64,000 nt of DNA from Oribacterium parvum ACB1 (GCF_000238055.2 NZ_KE148312.1:875201-939200); one strand, 5' to 3'. Shown: positions 7,633 to 17,071, counted from the first letter of the stretch. The notes: generated by a model from the sequence alone, not told the origin. Made by a program: numbers and translations.

Positions 7633-8283
7633 CTACTTTCCTCTTTTTTCTAATGCCTTGTTCATTAAGACCTTAATTTGCAGTGCCATGGTAACCGCAC
7701 CGGGGTCCAAATGTCCCATTCCCTTATTGCTCTGATAAGTTGCCCGTCCTTTAATGGATTCCATATTTCTGGTTTCTTCTGCACCCTTTTCCGCTGCAGC
7801 CGCTACCCTCTTACACAACTCTTCGACACTTGCTCCCTCTTCCAAAGTAGCCTTATAGGCTTCTACCGCAGGGTACAAACTGTCAATCATGGTTTTAAAT
7901 CCGGGCTTAGCCTGTCCTCTTTCCATAATGGCGTTCAGCATTGCATTTAAAATCTCAAAAAGTTCCTCTTTATGGATAGCTTCCTTATCCTTCATCACTT
8001 TGGAGGCATGCAGGTAAGCACTGCCGTAGAGCACTCCGGAAGAACCTCCGATCACCGCCATCATGATTTTTCCGATTTCTTTTAACTCGGAGCTTAAGTC
8101 CATGGCCTCCAATCTTTCCTTTTCTTCGGTGAGTTTTGTGAAGCCCATGTGCAGGTTTGCCCAATGATCTCCGTCTCCTGTCGCAAGATCAAGATTGGTA
8201 ATATACTCCTCTTTTTCATTTAATTCCTGATTAACGGCAACAATATAGTCCATATAATCTTTACTGTTTAATGTAAAATTCAT
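7633..8283 (-). CDS. dhaL: DhaL, ADP-binding subunit of dihydroxyacetone-type kinase (set 2)
   Basis: 216 residues. The nucleotide/magnesium motif LDLATGDGDHWANLHMGF lies near residue 30, where the aspartates are kept but HG is HW, and GGSSGVLYG lies near residue 95. It is preceded by AGGAGGAAAT and lies 12 bases after dhaK. DhaL carries ADP as a phosphate-accepting cofactor in PTS-dependent systems or uses ATP in others. No DhaM is encoded here. It abuts the first MtaA-like gene. Confidence 0.85.
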   Translation of the reverse strand: MNFTLNSKDYMDYIVAVNQELNEKEEYITNLDLATGDGDHWANLHMGFTKLTEEKERLEAMDLSSELKEIGKIMMAVIGGSSGVLYGSAYLHASKVMKDKEAIHKEELFEILNAMLNAIMERGQAKPGFKTMIDSLYPAVEAYKATLEEGASVEELCKRVAAAAEKGAEETRNMESIKGRATYQSNKGMGHLDPGAVTMALQIKVLMNKALEKRGK

Positions 8284-8295
8284 ATTTCCTCCTCA

Positions 8296-9285
8296 TTAAT
8301 CGATCTTCAAAGCCGGAGTGTCGCAGGATGCATCCAACAGCGTCTTCATCTTGTCATTCAGCTTTAATAAAGAAAGAGAGCAACCTGTCATCTCTAAGGA
8401 AGTGGTATAGTTCCCCACAAAAGTCTTGTATGCGGTAATATTCTTTTCCTTTAATAATTTTTGTACTTCATAGTTCAGGATATAAAGTTCCATAAGCGGT
8501 GTTCCCCCTAAGCCATTGACCAGTACCGCTACTTCACTGCCTTCATAGTCATAGTCATCCAAAATTTTCTGAAGTAGAATGGCCGCAATCTCTTTCGCAG
8601 TCTTCATGGTAGTCTTCTCTACTCCGGGCTCTCCATGAATTCCCATTCCGATTTCGATTTCATTTTCCCCAAGGGTAAATCCCGGTCTTCCCACAGCAGG
8701 TAAAATACAGGGGCTCATCGCCATGCCCATACTTCTAAGGTTTTCCACCACCTCTCTGGCTACTCCTGCTACTTCACTAAGAGGAGCGCCTGTCTCAGCC
8801 ATGGCACCGGCAATTTTATGAACAAACATGGTGCCGGCGATTCCTCTTCTACCGGTAGAATAGGTGCTGTCCGGTACTGCCACATCATCTTTTACAACAA
8901 CACTTTCTACCTGGATTCCTTCCATTTCCGCCATATCCTGTGCCATACCGAAGTTCATGATATCACCGGAATAGTTCTTTATTACAAACAGTACACCCTG
9001 CCCCTTTTCCACCTTCTCAATAGCAGCTTCAATACGATCCGGACTCGGAGAGGAGAACACATTTCCGGAAACTGCGGCATCCAGCATTCCTTTTCCTACA
9101 AAGCCGGCATGAAGAGGTTCATGGCCTGCTCCGCCCCCGGAGATAACCGCAACCTTCTTATCCATATTTTTGCGATATATCACTTCCTTTTCCGGAATAT
9201 ACTCCAAGGTATCGCTGTTTGCCATCTGTAAGCCCATAAGGCACTCTTTTACTACGTCTTCCGGCTTGTTAATTATCTTTTTCAT
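8296..9285 (-). CDS. dhaK: DhaK, dihydroxyacetone-binding kinase subunit (canonical set 2)
   Basis: 329 residues with the complete active-site signature: GGGAGHEPLHAGFVGKG with His55, Asp108 in KNYSGDIMNFG, and His217 in GMGIHGEPG, the residue that forms the covalent hemiaminal with a carbonyl group. A ketose-like substrate such as dihydroxyacetone or a C4 ketose is therefore plausible. The gene begins 14 bases after livF and shares its operon, so the transporter may import the substrate or a precursor. Compare the DhaK-like gene at 1204, where both histidines are asparagine. Confidence 0.9.
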   Translation of the reverse strand: MKKIINKPEDVVKECLMGLQMANSDTLEYIPEKEVIYRKNMDKKVAVISGGGAGHEPLHAGFVGKGMLDAAVSGNVFSSPSPDRIEAAIEKVEKGQGVLFVIKNYSGDIMNFGMAQDMAEMEGIQVESVVVKDDVAVPDSTYSTGRRGIAGTMFVHKIAGAMAETGAPLSEVAGVAREVVENLRSMGMAMSPCILPAVGRPGFTLGENEIEIGMGIHGEPGVEKTTMKTAKEIAAILLQKILDDYDYEGSEVAVLVNGLGGTPLMELYILNYEVQKLLKEKNITAYKTFVGNYTTSLEMTGCSLSLLKLNDKMKTLLDASCDTPALKID

Positions 9286-9299
9286 GCTTTATCCTTTCT

Positions 9300-10007
9300 T
9301 TATCCTATTCCTAAATATGCTTCTTTTACCTTGGGGTTGTTTGCGATTTCCCTTGCATCTCCCTGCATGGTAATGAGTCCATTTTCCAAAACATAGGCAC
9401 GATTAGAAGTCTGTAGTGCCAGGTTTGCATTCTGTTCTACAAGAAGTATAGTTACACCCTGCTTCTGTATTTCCTTAATCATGTCAAAAATCAATAAAAC
9501 AATATTGGGAGCAAGTCCCAGAGACGGCTCATCTAAGAACAAGAGCTCCGGAGAAGACATCAGTGCACGTCCGACAGCAAGCATCTGCTGCTCACCGCCG
9601 GAAAGGGTTCCGGCCTGTTGCTTGATTCTTTCTTTTAATCTTGGAAACAAAGTGAATACTCTATCGTAGTTTTTCTCAATCTCTCCTTTATTGCTGATTG
9701 AAAAGGCTCCAATCCTTAAATTTTCAAGCACCGTCAAATCCGGGAAAACTTCTCTTCCCTCCGGAGAAATACTGATTTTCTTCTTACTTAACTGGTAGGG
9801 AGCAATATTGGTAATATCCTCATCATAGAGCATGACTTTTCCGCTACTGGCCTTCTGAATTCCCGTTACAGTGCTTAGCAAGGTACTCTTTCCCGCACCG
9901 TTACTTCCTATCAGAGAAACAACCTCTCCCTTATGAATTTCCAAGTCTATTCCCTTTAAGGCGTGAATTGCCCCATAATGCGTATTAAGTCCCTGAATTT
10001 TCAGCAT
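9300..10007 (-). CDS. livF: ABC transporter ATPase, LivF type
   Basis: 235 residues, the usual LivF size. Walker A GSNGAGKST near residue 36, ABC signature LSGGEQQML, Walker B LLFLDEPSLGL. It energises the LivHM permease in the branched-chain amino acid (HAAT) transporter family, whose members also import amides, urea and other small polar compounds. It overlaps livG by 23 bases. The association with dhaK/dhaL raises the possibility of a non-amino-acid substrate. Confidence 0.9.
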   Translation of the reverse strand: MLKIQGLNTHYGAIHALKGIDLEIHKGEVVSLIGSNGAGKSTLLSTVTGIQKASSGKVMLYDEDITNIAPYQLSKKKISISPEGREVFPDLTVLENLRIGAFSISNKGEIEKNYDRVFTLFPRLKERIKQQAGTLSGGEQQMLAVGRALMSSPELLFLDEPSLGLAPNIVLLIFDMIKEIQKQGVTILLVEQNANLALQTSNRAYVLENGLITMQGDAREIANNPKVKEAYLGIG

Positions 10008-10779
10008 TTTGCAACCCTCCCAAGTACGCCTCTATTACCTCTTTATTGTTTGCAATTTCCTTAGGCAAACCGTCTGCAATAGGCTTTCCATGATCGATTA
10101 CATAGATTCTGTCGGAAATGTTCATGACCACGCTCATATCATGCTCAATCATCAAAATGGTATAGCCCATGTCTCGAAGTTCACGGATAAATCCCATAAG
10201 CTCTAAGGACTCCTGTGGGTTCATCCCTGCTGCAGGCTCATCCAGTAAAATCAACTTCGCTCCCGTTGCGATGGCTCTTGCGATTTCCACCTTTCTTTGA
10301 TCTCCATAAGGAAGATTTGCCGCATACTCATCTCTTCTGTGATCCAGCTTTAAAAGTTGCAAAAGTCTAATCGCCTGTACTACTCTCTCATCTTCTTCTT
10401 TTCTAAAGCGTTTCGTTCGTAAGCTGGAATCTAAAAATGTATATTTTGTTCTGTGATGGGTTCCCACAAGAACATTTTCAATGACTCTCATGTCATGAAA
10501 AAGTCGAATATTCTGAAAGGTTCTGGCTATCCCCTTGTGCACAATTTCAATCGGCGGAAGATGGTGGATTGCTTCCCCTCTGAAATAAATTTCTCCGTGA
10601 TCCGGTTTATAAATTCCTGTCAACAGATTGAAAACAGTTGTTTTTCCTGCCCCGTTGGGACCGATAACACTGATGATTTCTCCTTTTCTTATCTGCAGAT
10701 TCACATTATCGACAGCCTTAATACCGCCGAATTGCTTGGACAGATTTTTTACCTCTAAAAGCATTTCTTCCGTACTCAT
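9985..10779 (-). CDS. livG: ABC transporter ATPase, LivG type
   Basis: 264 residues. Walker A GPNGAGKTT near residue 40, the LivG-type stretch GIARTFQNIRLF, Walker B LILLDEPAAGMNP, and the C-terminal EAYLGG typical of LivG. The signature segment reads LPYGDQRKVEIARAI, the LivG variant of LSGGQ. It pairs with LivF as the two ATPases of the HAAT importer and overlaps livM by four bases. Confidence 0.9.
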   Translation of the reverse strand: MSTEEMLLEVKNLSKQFGGIKAVDNVNLQIRKGEIISVIGPNGAGKTTVFNLLTGIYKPDHGEIYFRGEAIHHLPPIEIVHKGIARTFQNIRLFHDMRVIENVLVGTHHRTKYTFLDSSLRTKRFRKEEDERVVQAIRLLQLLKLDHRRDEYAANLPYGDQRKVEIARAIATGAKLILLDEPAAGMNPQESLELMGFIRELRDMGYTILMIEHDMSVVMNISDRIYVIDHGKPIADGLPKEIANNKEVIEAYLGGLQNAENSGT

Positions 10780-11855
10780 ACCAGCTCCTTACTCTCTTTT
10801 GCCAAATCCTCCTTTGCCTGACGAGAAAGAGGATAGGGTAGCCTGGATTTCCAGCCCAATAAGCCTGCCGGGCGGAAACGCATCATCAGCACCAGAATCA
10901 CGCCGTACAGTACGAAACGGTACTCCATAAGGAAGCGAGATACTTCCGGAAAGGCAATCAGCAAAATAGCGCCGATATACATTCCTCTCTGTGTTCCCAT
11001 CCCTCCTAAAATCACGATACTGAGTATCATTGTAGATACGTCAAAGTTGAAGGTATTCGGATCCACATAGCCGATTAAGCGGGAATACAGGGAACCGCCC
11101 AGAGCACAAATCATAGCGGAAATGACCATAGCCAGTATCTTATAAAAATTAACATTTACTCCCATCATAGTGGAAGCAAGTTCATCTCCCTTAATTCCTC
11201 TTAATGCTCTACCTGTCTTGGAACGAACTAGGAAGAAGCAGAATAGGCTGACGAGAAGGAGGAAAAATAAAGCAAGATAGTATAATCCATAGTTCTGCAC
11301 GGTCAGTTCCATTCCAAAAATCTCAGGCTTCGGAATATTCTTTATTCCTAAAGTTCCACCGGTAACACTTTGCCAGTTCATCAGAATCATTTTCATAATC
11401 TCTCCGAACCCCAAAGTAATAATCGAGAGATAGGTTCCTGTTACACGAAGACTTGGAAGCCCCAGAACTACACCGATTACACCGGCTAAAAGCATCCCTA
11501 AAAGAACAGATGGGAAGAATGGCATCCCGGCTTTCATGGAAAGAATCGCACTGCAGTAAGCTCCGATAGCCACGAATCCTGCATGCCCCAGAGAAACGAG
11601 TCCGGTATATCCTGTTAGCACATTTAATCCCAGTGCCAAAATGCTGTAAATTCCAATTTTTATAGTAACAGTCAGTAAATACTGGTTAGATAAAATAAAC
11701 GGAAAAGCCAGCAGAAAAAGAATTAAAGCCGGAAGCAAAATCCGCTTCTTCTCATGTACCCATTTTTCCATCTGATGCAAGTTCAACATTTCAGAAATAG
11801 CAAAGCTCTTCTTTTCTTTTGCTGTAGAAATGTTCTTATCTTTATTCTCTACCAT
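10776..11855 (-). CDS. livM: ABC transporter permease, LivM type
   Basis: 359 residues with an N-terminal cytoplasmic extension of about 38 residues, then about nine hydrophobic segments. Typical LivM landmarks are LNVLTGYTGLVSLGHAGFVAIGAY and FGEIMKM, with ILGGMGTQRGMYIGA near residue 290. It is an inner-membrane subunit working with LivH. The gene starts three bases after livH, and its 3' end overlaps livG by four. Confidence 0.9.
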   Translation of the reverse strand: MVENKDKNISTAKEKKSFAISEMLNLHQMEKWVHEKKRILLPALILFLLAFPFILSNQYLLTVTIKIGIYSILALGLNVLTGYTGLVSLGHAGFVAIGAYCSAILSMKAGMPFFPSVLLGMLLAGVIGVVLGLPSLRVTGTYLSIITLGFGEIMKMILMNWQSVTGGTLGIKNIPKPEIFGMELTVQNYGLYYLALFFLLLVSLFCFFLVRSKTGRALRGIKGDELASTMMGVNVNFYKILAMVISAMICALGGSLYSRLIGYVDPNTFNFDVSTMILSIVILGGMGTQRGMYIGAILLIAFPEVSRFLMEYRFVLYGVILVLMMRFRPAGLLGWKSRLPYPLSRQAKEDLAKESKELV

Positions 11856-11858
11856 AAC

Positions 11859-12734
11859 TTACACCTTCGTTATTCCTTTCCGTCCGAATAATCCTTGCGG
11901 TCTCAGTAAGAGCACAAGAATTAAAATGATAAAGGCGATGGAATCTCTATAGGTTGACCCCAGGAAGGTCGCAGCCATACTTTCCGAAACTCCGACCATA
12001 AGTCCACCTATCAATGCTCCCGGCAAGCTGCCGATTCCGCCTAAAACCGCTGCCGCAAAGGCCTTCAGTCCCGCCATAAATCCCATGTTGGGATAGACAA
12101 TCTGGTAATATCCGCTTACCAATGCTCCGGCTATTGTTGCCGAAACACCAGCGAGGAAAAACGTGAAAGAGATAATAAAATTCACGTTGACTCCCATAAG
12201 ATTGGCAGCTTTCGGGTTTTGTTCGCAGGCTCTCATGGCAAGTCCTATTTTCGTCTTAAACACGATGAACATCAGGATTCCCATAAGAAGAACCGATACT
12301 ACAAACATCATGATTTGGGTGACAGAAATGGGGAATTTTCCAAGCATTACCGTTCCTTCTCCAAATACGGAGGGGAAGTTTCTTTTTTCCGAACCTAGGA
12401 AGATGATTAAGAGGTTCGTGATTATATTGGAAATACCGATCGTGGTAATGAGGGAGGCGATTGGCGGTGACTTTTTCTTTCTTAAAGGTTCCAATGCCAC
12501 TTTATCGATTACAATTCCCAAAATTCCTGTCAACAGCATCGCAGCAATGATTCCCGGGACTATTCCGAATTGCATCCCTATAAAAACCATAGCCATCTCT
12601 GCACCGAAAGCATAAATTGCACCATGGGAAAAATTCACCAAACGAAGAATTCCGAATACAAGGGAATATCCTACAGCAATCAAGGCATATCCCATTCCCA
12701 GTGCTAATCCATTTATAATCTGCTGTGTGACCAT
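11859..12734 (-). CDS. livH: ABC transporter permease, LivH type
   Basis: 291 residues, strongly hydrophobic. It opens with ALGMGYALIAVGYSLVFG and NFSHGAIYAFGA, the usual LivH start, and carries AAVLGGIGSLPGALIGG near residue 225. It forms the membrane channel with LivM. The gene lies about 100 bases downstream of the binding-protein gene, the usual spacing at which a binding-protein transcript is separated from the rest of its operon. Confidence 0.9.
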   Translation of the reverse strand: MVTQQIINGLALGMGYALIAVGYSLVFGILRLVNFSHGAIYAFGAEMAMVFIGMQFGIVPGIIAAMLLTGILGIVIDKVALEPLRKKKSPPIASLITTIGISNIITNLLIIFLGSEKRNFPSVFGEGTVMLGKFPISVTQIMMFVVSVLLMGILMFIVFKTKIGLAMRACEQNPKAANLMGVNVNFIISFTFFLAGVSATIAGALVSGYYQIVYPNMGFMAGLKAFAAAVLGGIGSLPGALIGGLMVGVSESMAATFLGSTYRDSIAFIILILVLLLRPQGLFGRKGITKV

Positions 12735-12832
12735 AGCTACTCCTATTTCAATATCAAATACTCTTTAGAATAGAATGGGAAAAAACATAAGCTATGTTCT
12801 TTCCCATCCCCCTTGAATCGTTCTAACTTTTA

Positions 12833-13978
12833 TTACTTGTCCATCTTCACAAACTTACCGTCTTTAATGGTTACCTTTACGAACTGCTTATCTACATCAC
12901 CGTTCTCATCAAACTTGATTTCTCCGGTTACACCCTGGTAAGTAGTCTTATAAATCTGATCCTTTACCTTTTCGGAATCAGTTGTATTTGCATCCTTGAT
13001 AGCAGTAAGAAGGATACCTACTGAATCATAAGCCTGAGAGGTAAGAGCGGACGGAGCATTGCCGTAAGCTGCCTTATAGGAATCAACATAAGACTTAATC
13101 GTCGGATCATCGGACTCGGAGAAGAAGATAACCGGGAAGCATACGCCTTCCACTGCACTTCCGCCAAGTTCGATTAACTGCTGGCTGTATGCGTTGGAGA
13201 ATCCTACAACCTTAATATCCGGATTAATCTGCTTATACTGCTTTGCAACAGGTGCTACCAGATTGTACATTCCGCAGCAAATAACTACATCCGCACCTGC
13301 CTCGTTTAACTTGGTAATAGCCGGCGTATAGTCGTCGGATCCTTCCATAACTTCCTCGTGTGCAACCACTTCCGCATCGGTCTTGGCAATCAATTCCTTA
13401 ATGATGGAGGAAGTATTGGTTCCCCAGTCTGTCATGATACTGATGATACCAACCTTTTTCTTTCCTAAGTCATTCACCGCAATATCAATGCTTGCTGCAG
13501 CCTCTTTGGAAATGACGGTATTATTTCTGAAAATGTAATCTCCGATTCCGGAGTAATCCGGGTGAGACGCTGACGGAGAAATTTCGATAATCTTGTTCTC
13601 CTGATAGATAGGAGCCGCTGTCATACATACTCCGGAGGAGAAGTGACCAATCACGCCGACTACCTTCTTATCGGAAATAATCTTCTGTGCAATGGTTGTT
13701 GCTTCCTCAGCGGTGTTTTTATCATCATACTGTACGATTTCAATCTGTTTTCCTAAAACGCCGCCATTATCGTTCCACTCTTTCGCCTTCAATACAGCAG
13801 CATTGTAAAATCCGATTCCGTACTCTGAATTATCGCCGGTCATAGGTCCGCAAACTGCAATTTGAATCTTATCTCCGCTTGCTTTTGCATCGCTACTCTC
13901 TGTTTTCGCTGTTCCTCCGCCGCAGGCACTCAATAATGCTGCGCAGAGTAAGCCGGCAATTAAACTTCTTTTCTTCAT
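12833..13978 (-). CDS. branched-chain-amino-acid-type substrate-binding lipoprotein (LivJ/LivK family)
   Basis: 381 residues: a lipoprotein signal (MKKRSLIAGLLCAALLSACGGG, lipid-anchored Cys near residue 20), a short serine/alanine linker, then a periplasmic-binding fold type I domain (IQIAVCGPMTGDNSEYGIGF, and VVGVIGHFSSGVCMTAAPIY). It captures the ligand outside the membrane for LivHMGF. I place the start at ATG 13978, seven bases after GGAGG; a GTG at 13984 is too close to that site. The ligand cannot be read from sequence; the dhaK/dhaL/MtaA-like genes downstream argue against plain amino-acid uptake. Confidence 0.9.
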   Translation of the reverse strand: MKKRSLIAGLLCAALLSACGGGTAKTESSDAKASGDKIQIAVCGPMTGDNSEYGIGFYNAAVLKAKEWNDNGGVLGKQIEIVQYDDKNTAEEATTIAQKIISDKKVVGVIGHFSSGVCMTAAPIYQENKIIEISPSASHPDYSGIGDYIFRNNTVISKEAAASIDIAVNDLGKKKVGIISIMTDWGTNTSSIIKELIAKTDAEVVAHEEVMEGSDDYTPAITKLNEAGADVVICCGMYNLVAPVAKQYKQINPDIKVVGFSNAYSQQLIELGGSAVEGVCFPVIFFSESDDPTIKSYVDSYKAAYGNAPSALTSQAYDSVGILLTAIKDANTTDSEKVKDQIYKTTYQGVTGEIKFDENGDVDKQFVKVTIKDGKFVKMDK

Positions 13979-14165
13979 CAACACACCTCCTAATTTTTTT
14001 ACGACGAGTAAAACATGCTCTGTTTTCTCCTTATTTGCATGATTCTATCTTATGGTATCCGGAGGATATTATCCATCATTTTCGTGCATTTTCACTAATT
14101 TCGTTAATTTTATACTGAATTTTTTTGGTAAATTATTAGCGAATTAGGCAAGGCAACTTAGTATT

Positions 14166-14182
14166 TGTCTCATTTTGGGACA
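14166..14182. promoter_or_regulatory. dyad upstream of the liv-dha operon, candidate activator site
   Basis: A 17-base near-palindrome (TGTCTCA-TTT-TGGGACA, 13 of 14 arm bases symmetric) lies about 185 bases upstream of the binding-protein start. On the minus strand a TATAAA -10-like box follows at 14113-14108 with no recognisable -35, as expected of an activated promoter. HTH_8 (Fis-type) activators often bind TGTC-N-GACA dyads, so the DhaR-like protein is the candidate ligand. This is inference. Confidence 0.4.
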
Positions 14183-14316
14183 TTTATAATGCATTGCTGC
14201 TTGGAGAGAAAAACAGAGGCATTAATTTATTTTATACTCTTTGTCAAAAAATACATACTACCTTTTCCCTATACCAAAAGAAAGGTTTTCCCTATATAAA
14301 AAAAATGATTTTCTAT

Positions 14317-14451
14317 GCAATATAGGTCTGAACTTGGGGCACGCTCTCGCTAGCTTCGCCACGTAACGGATACTAAGCGAAAAACTGCGTTTCTCTTGTT
14401 TTTCGCAAGTACCGACGGGCTCAGACTACCCCTCATTCAGACCTATATTGC
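14317..14451 (-). repeat. structured intergenic repeat, copy B (short form, inverted)
   Basis: A perfect 16-base inverted repeat (14317-14332 with 14436-14451, GCAATATAGGTCTGAA) encloses a core hairpin. The unit lies in the opposite orientation to the other copies. Degenerate outer arms can be traced to about 14294 and 14488 (GATTTTTTATACAGCA on the right). It lacks the hairpin cassette of the long forms and is very close to the core of copy D. It sits about 20-60 bases downstream of the lon stop and upstream of the liv promoter. Reverse reading of this unit gives a peptide ASTDGLRLPLI that recurs in other copies and is a by-product of the repeat. Confidence 0.85.
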
Positions 14452-14509
14452 AAAGAATCCCTTTATTTATTTGATTTTTTATACAGCATCTATCCTATTT
14501 TACATACTT

Positions 14510-17071
14510 TTACACCGTTTCCACTCCGGGCTTCACATAGTGAATTTCACAAAGCTCCATTCCTTCTTCCACTGTTTTAATTGGAAGAATCTGCAACTTT
14601 TCCTTGACCTCATCCGGGACGTCCCGAAGATCGTCTTCGTTTGCTTTAGGAATCAAAACGGTCTTTACGCCGGCGCGTTCCGCTGCCATAAGCTTTTCCG
14701 GAAGTCCGCCGATCGGATTAACGAGGCCTTCCAGAGAAACCTCTCCGGTCATCGCGATACGCGGACTGACTGCCTGTCCTGTCACTAAGGAGGCAAGGGC
14801 AATGGTGAGGGTAATTCCGGCAGAAGGCCCATCCTTCGGGGTTGCTCCGTCAGGCACATGAATATGCAGATCATTTTCCTTGAAAAGTTTTGCTTTATCG
14901 GGGAACATAGACTTCACAAGGCTGATGGCAATCTGCGCCGACTCCTTCATGACGTCACCAAGCTGTCCGGTAATGTTCAGCTTTCCTTCTCCCTTTGTGA
15001 ACATACTCTCAATATAGAGAATCTCTCCTCCGACTGCGGTCCAAGCAAGACCGGTAACGATACCCGGCTTTCCCTCTTCCTTGACTTCTCTTCTGTGAAG
15101 CGGATTCATGTCCAGATATTCTCTCAAATCTTCCTTCCCTACGGAAATCTTCTCTCCCTTTCCCTTAACAAGATGAACTGCCGCAATTCGGCAGAGGGTG
15201 TCAAGTCTCTTCTTTAAGCCTCTGACACCGGCTTCTCTTGTGTAATCGGAAATAATATTTTCCAAGGCTTCATCCGTAAGTTCTACATTTTCCGCTTGTA
15301 ATCCTACACCCTTTAATGACTTCCTAAGGAGATGACGCTTTCCAATCTCAAATTTCTCTCTCGGAGTGTAACCCTGATACTGAATCACTTCCATACGATT
15401 TAAGAGGGGCGCCGGAATGGTATCCAGGGAGTTCGCCGTACAGATAAAGAGTACATCGGATAAATCATAAGGCACATTCATGTAGTGATCCGTGAAGGTA
15501 TTGTTTTGCTCCGGATCCAAAACTTCAAGAAGGGCTGCCGCGGGATCTCCGTTATAGGACGAAGACAGTTTATCCACCTCATCCAGCACCATGACCGGAT
15601 TGGAAACGCCGGACTTCTGTATCCCGTCCATGATTCTTCCCGGCATAGCACCAAGATACGTTCTTCTGTGTCCGCGAATATCTGCCTCATCTCGCACACC
15701 GCCAAGGCTTACACGAACATATTTTCTTCCGAGAGCCTTCGCAATACTTTTTCCAATACTGGTTTTACCGGTACCGGGTGCACCCACAAAGAGGAGAATA
15801 GACCCGGACTGCTGCTTTTTCAGATTCATGACCGCAATCTGCTGAATCATTCTCTCCTTAACCTTCTTTAAGCCGAAGTGATCCTCGGACAGGATCTTCT
15901 CCGCCTCATCAAGGTCTATTTCCTTCTGTTCTTCCTTCTTCCAGGATAGTCCGGTCAGGAAATCCAGATAGTCATAAAGCATACCGGCTTCCTGGCCGTT
16001 TGTGCCTTCATTTTTCAGGCGATTTAAAATCTTCGTAGCTTCCTTTTTCGCCGTCTCATTCATGCCGGCTTCTTCAATACGAAGTTCAAACTTACGGAGG
16101 TCGGAAACCTTCTCCGGATGCATCTCATCGAGCTCTTTCTGGAGGTAATCAATCTGCTTTTGGAGGGCCTGCTCCTTATAGAGTTTTTGATAATCCTCCT
16201 GCTGCTGGGTTCTCGCATCGGTGGTAACCTTCGTCACCTCGATATATTCATAGATAATCTGCTCCAGCATCTTCGTACGAACGGAAAGTCGATCCTCCTG
16301 CAGGACATGGTACCGCTCTTCGTTGTTAATGCTAAGCCAGGGGGACAGAACACAGCCGACCTCTTGAATCGACTTATGGCGTTCAATCATACCCGCCATA
16401 ACCTTCCCTGCATGAAAACGCCCTACCAAGTCCTTCAGCTCTTCCTTAATTTCTCCAAGCTTTCTGTCAGCCTCTTCCTGATCCAAGTCCTCCACATCAT
16501 AAAGAGGGATTGTCTTTAAAACTAGGGGCTGTCCTTCCTCCTGAGAAAGCTCCTCAATACTTACTCTATTGCCTGTTGCAACAACTGCATAGCCGTCCTG
16601 ACTGATTTCCTTGATTGTACCTTCTACCGCTACAGGATACACTTCCTCTTTATGAAGTGCCTTGGTATCCACTTCATTTTTATGTAAAACAGCCAAAAGA
16701 AGCTTGTCCCCTTCTTCTACTGTCTTTCCTGCCAGAGTTCTAAAATTATCAATCTGAAAATAGATGGTGGAATTCGGCAAAATCATCATGTTGTAAACCG
16801 GTACTACTCGCATAGCCTGTCCTCCTCGTTCCTTATTTTTTTCTTTGGAAAATACCTTTAAAGCCTCCTCCACCTTACCGGCATGCTCCAGCTTGTCTTT
16901 AGGAAAATGCACCTCCTCGACTGCTTTCTCGGAAGCTGCAATTTCCTTCTCTTTCGGAATTTCTCTGGAAATGGCAGAAATCATCCCTTTCTTTTTCTCT
17001 TTTTTTTCTGCCTCTTCTTTCCTTCCTCTTATCCATTTTTTTAGTGCGTCCACTAATTGATTCATTTTCAT
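14510..17071 (-). CDS. lon: ATP-dependent protease Lon, with an 86-residue N-terminal extension
   Basis: Hexameric cytosolic protease for damaged proteins. After a lysine/glutamate-rich extension (residues 1-86) come the LON substrate domain (MRVVPVYNMMILPNS), a coiled middle domain, AAA+ (Walker A GAPGTGKT, Walker B VMVLDEVDK) and the Ser-Lys protease domain (KDGPSAGIT with the catalytic Ser, and the Lys about 43 residues later in LMAAERAG/K context). I chose ATG 17071, six bases after AAGAGG. A second in-frame ATG at 16813, seven bases after AGGAGG, would give the ordinary 767-residue Lon, so two forms may be made. The promoter carries a CIRCE element. Repeat copy B follows the stop. Confidence 0.9.
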   Translation of the reverse strand: MKMNQLVDALKKWIRGRKEEAEKKEKKKGMISAISREIPKEKEIAASEKAVEEVHFPKDKLEHAGKVEEALKVFSKEKNKERGGQAMRVVPVYNMMILPNSTIYFQIDNFRTLAGKTVEEGDKLLLAVLHKNEVDTKALHKEEVYPVAVEGTIKEISQDGYAVVATGNRVSIEELSQEEGQPLVLKTIPLYDVEDLDQEEADRKLGEIKEELKDLVGRFHAGKVMAGMIERHKSIQEVGCVLSPWLSINNEERYHVLQEDRLSVRTKMLEQIIYEYIEVTKVTTDARTQQQEDYQKLYKEQALQKQIDYLQKELDEMHPEKVSDLRKFELRIEEAGMNETAKKEATKILNRLKNEGTNGQEAGMLYDYLDFLTGLSWKKEEQKEIDLDEAEKILSEDHFGLKKVKERMIQQIAVMNLKKQQSGSILLFVGAPGTGKTSIGKSIAKALGRKYVRVSLGGVRDEADIRGHRRTYLGAMPGRIMDGIQKSGVSNPVMVLDEVDKLSSSYNGDPAAALLEVLDPEQNNTFTDHYMNVPYDLSDVLFICTANSLDTIPAPLLNRMEVIQYQGYTPREKFEIGKRHLLRKSLKGVGLQAENVELTDEALENIISDYTREAGVRGLKKRLDTLCRIAAVHLVKGKGEKISVGKEDLREYLDMNPLHRREVKEEGKPGIVTGLAWTAVGGEILYIESMFTKGEGKLNITGQLGDVMKESAQIAISLVKSMFPDKAKLFKENDLHIHVPDGATPKDGPSAGITLTIALASLVTGQAVSPRIAMTGEVSLEGLVNPIGGLPEKLMAAERAGVKTVLIPKANEDDLRDVPDEVKEKLQILPIKTVEEGMELCEIHYVKPGVETV

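Noticed and set aside
13979-14200. Sigma-54 promoter for the liv-dha operon
   Set aside because: No GG-N10-GC -24/-12 element was found, and the nearby HTH_8 regulator lacks GAFTGA.
14396-14788. Plus-strand frame of 130 codons across repeat B and the end of lon
   Set aside because: It is antisense to lon and begins in the repeat; composition is that of a shadow frame.
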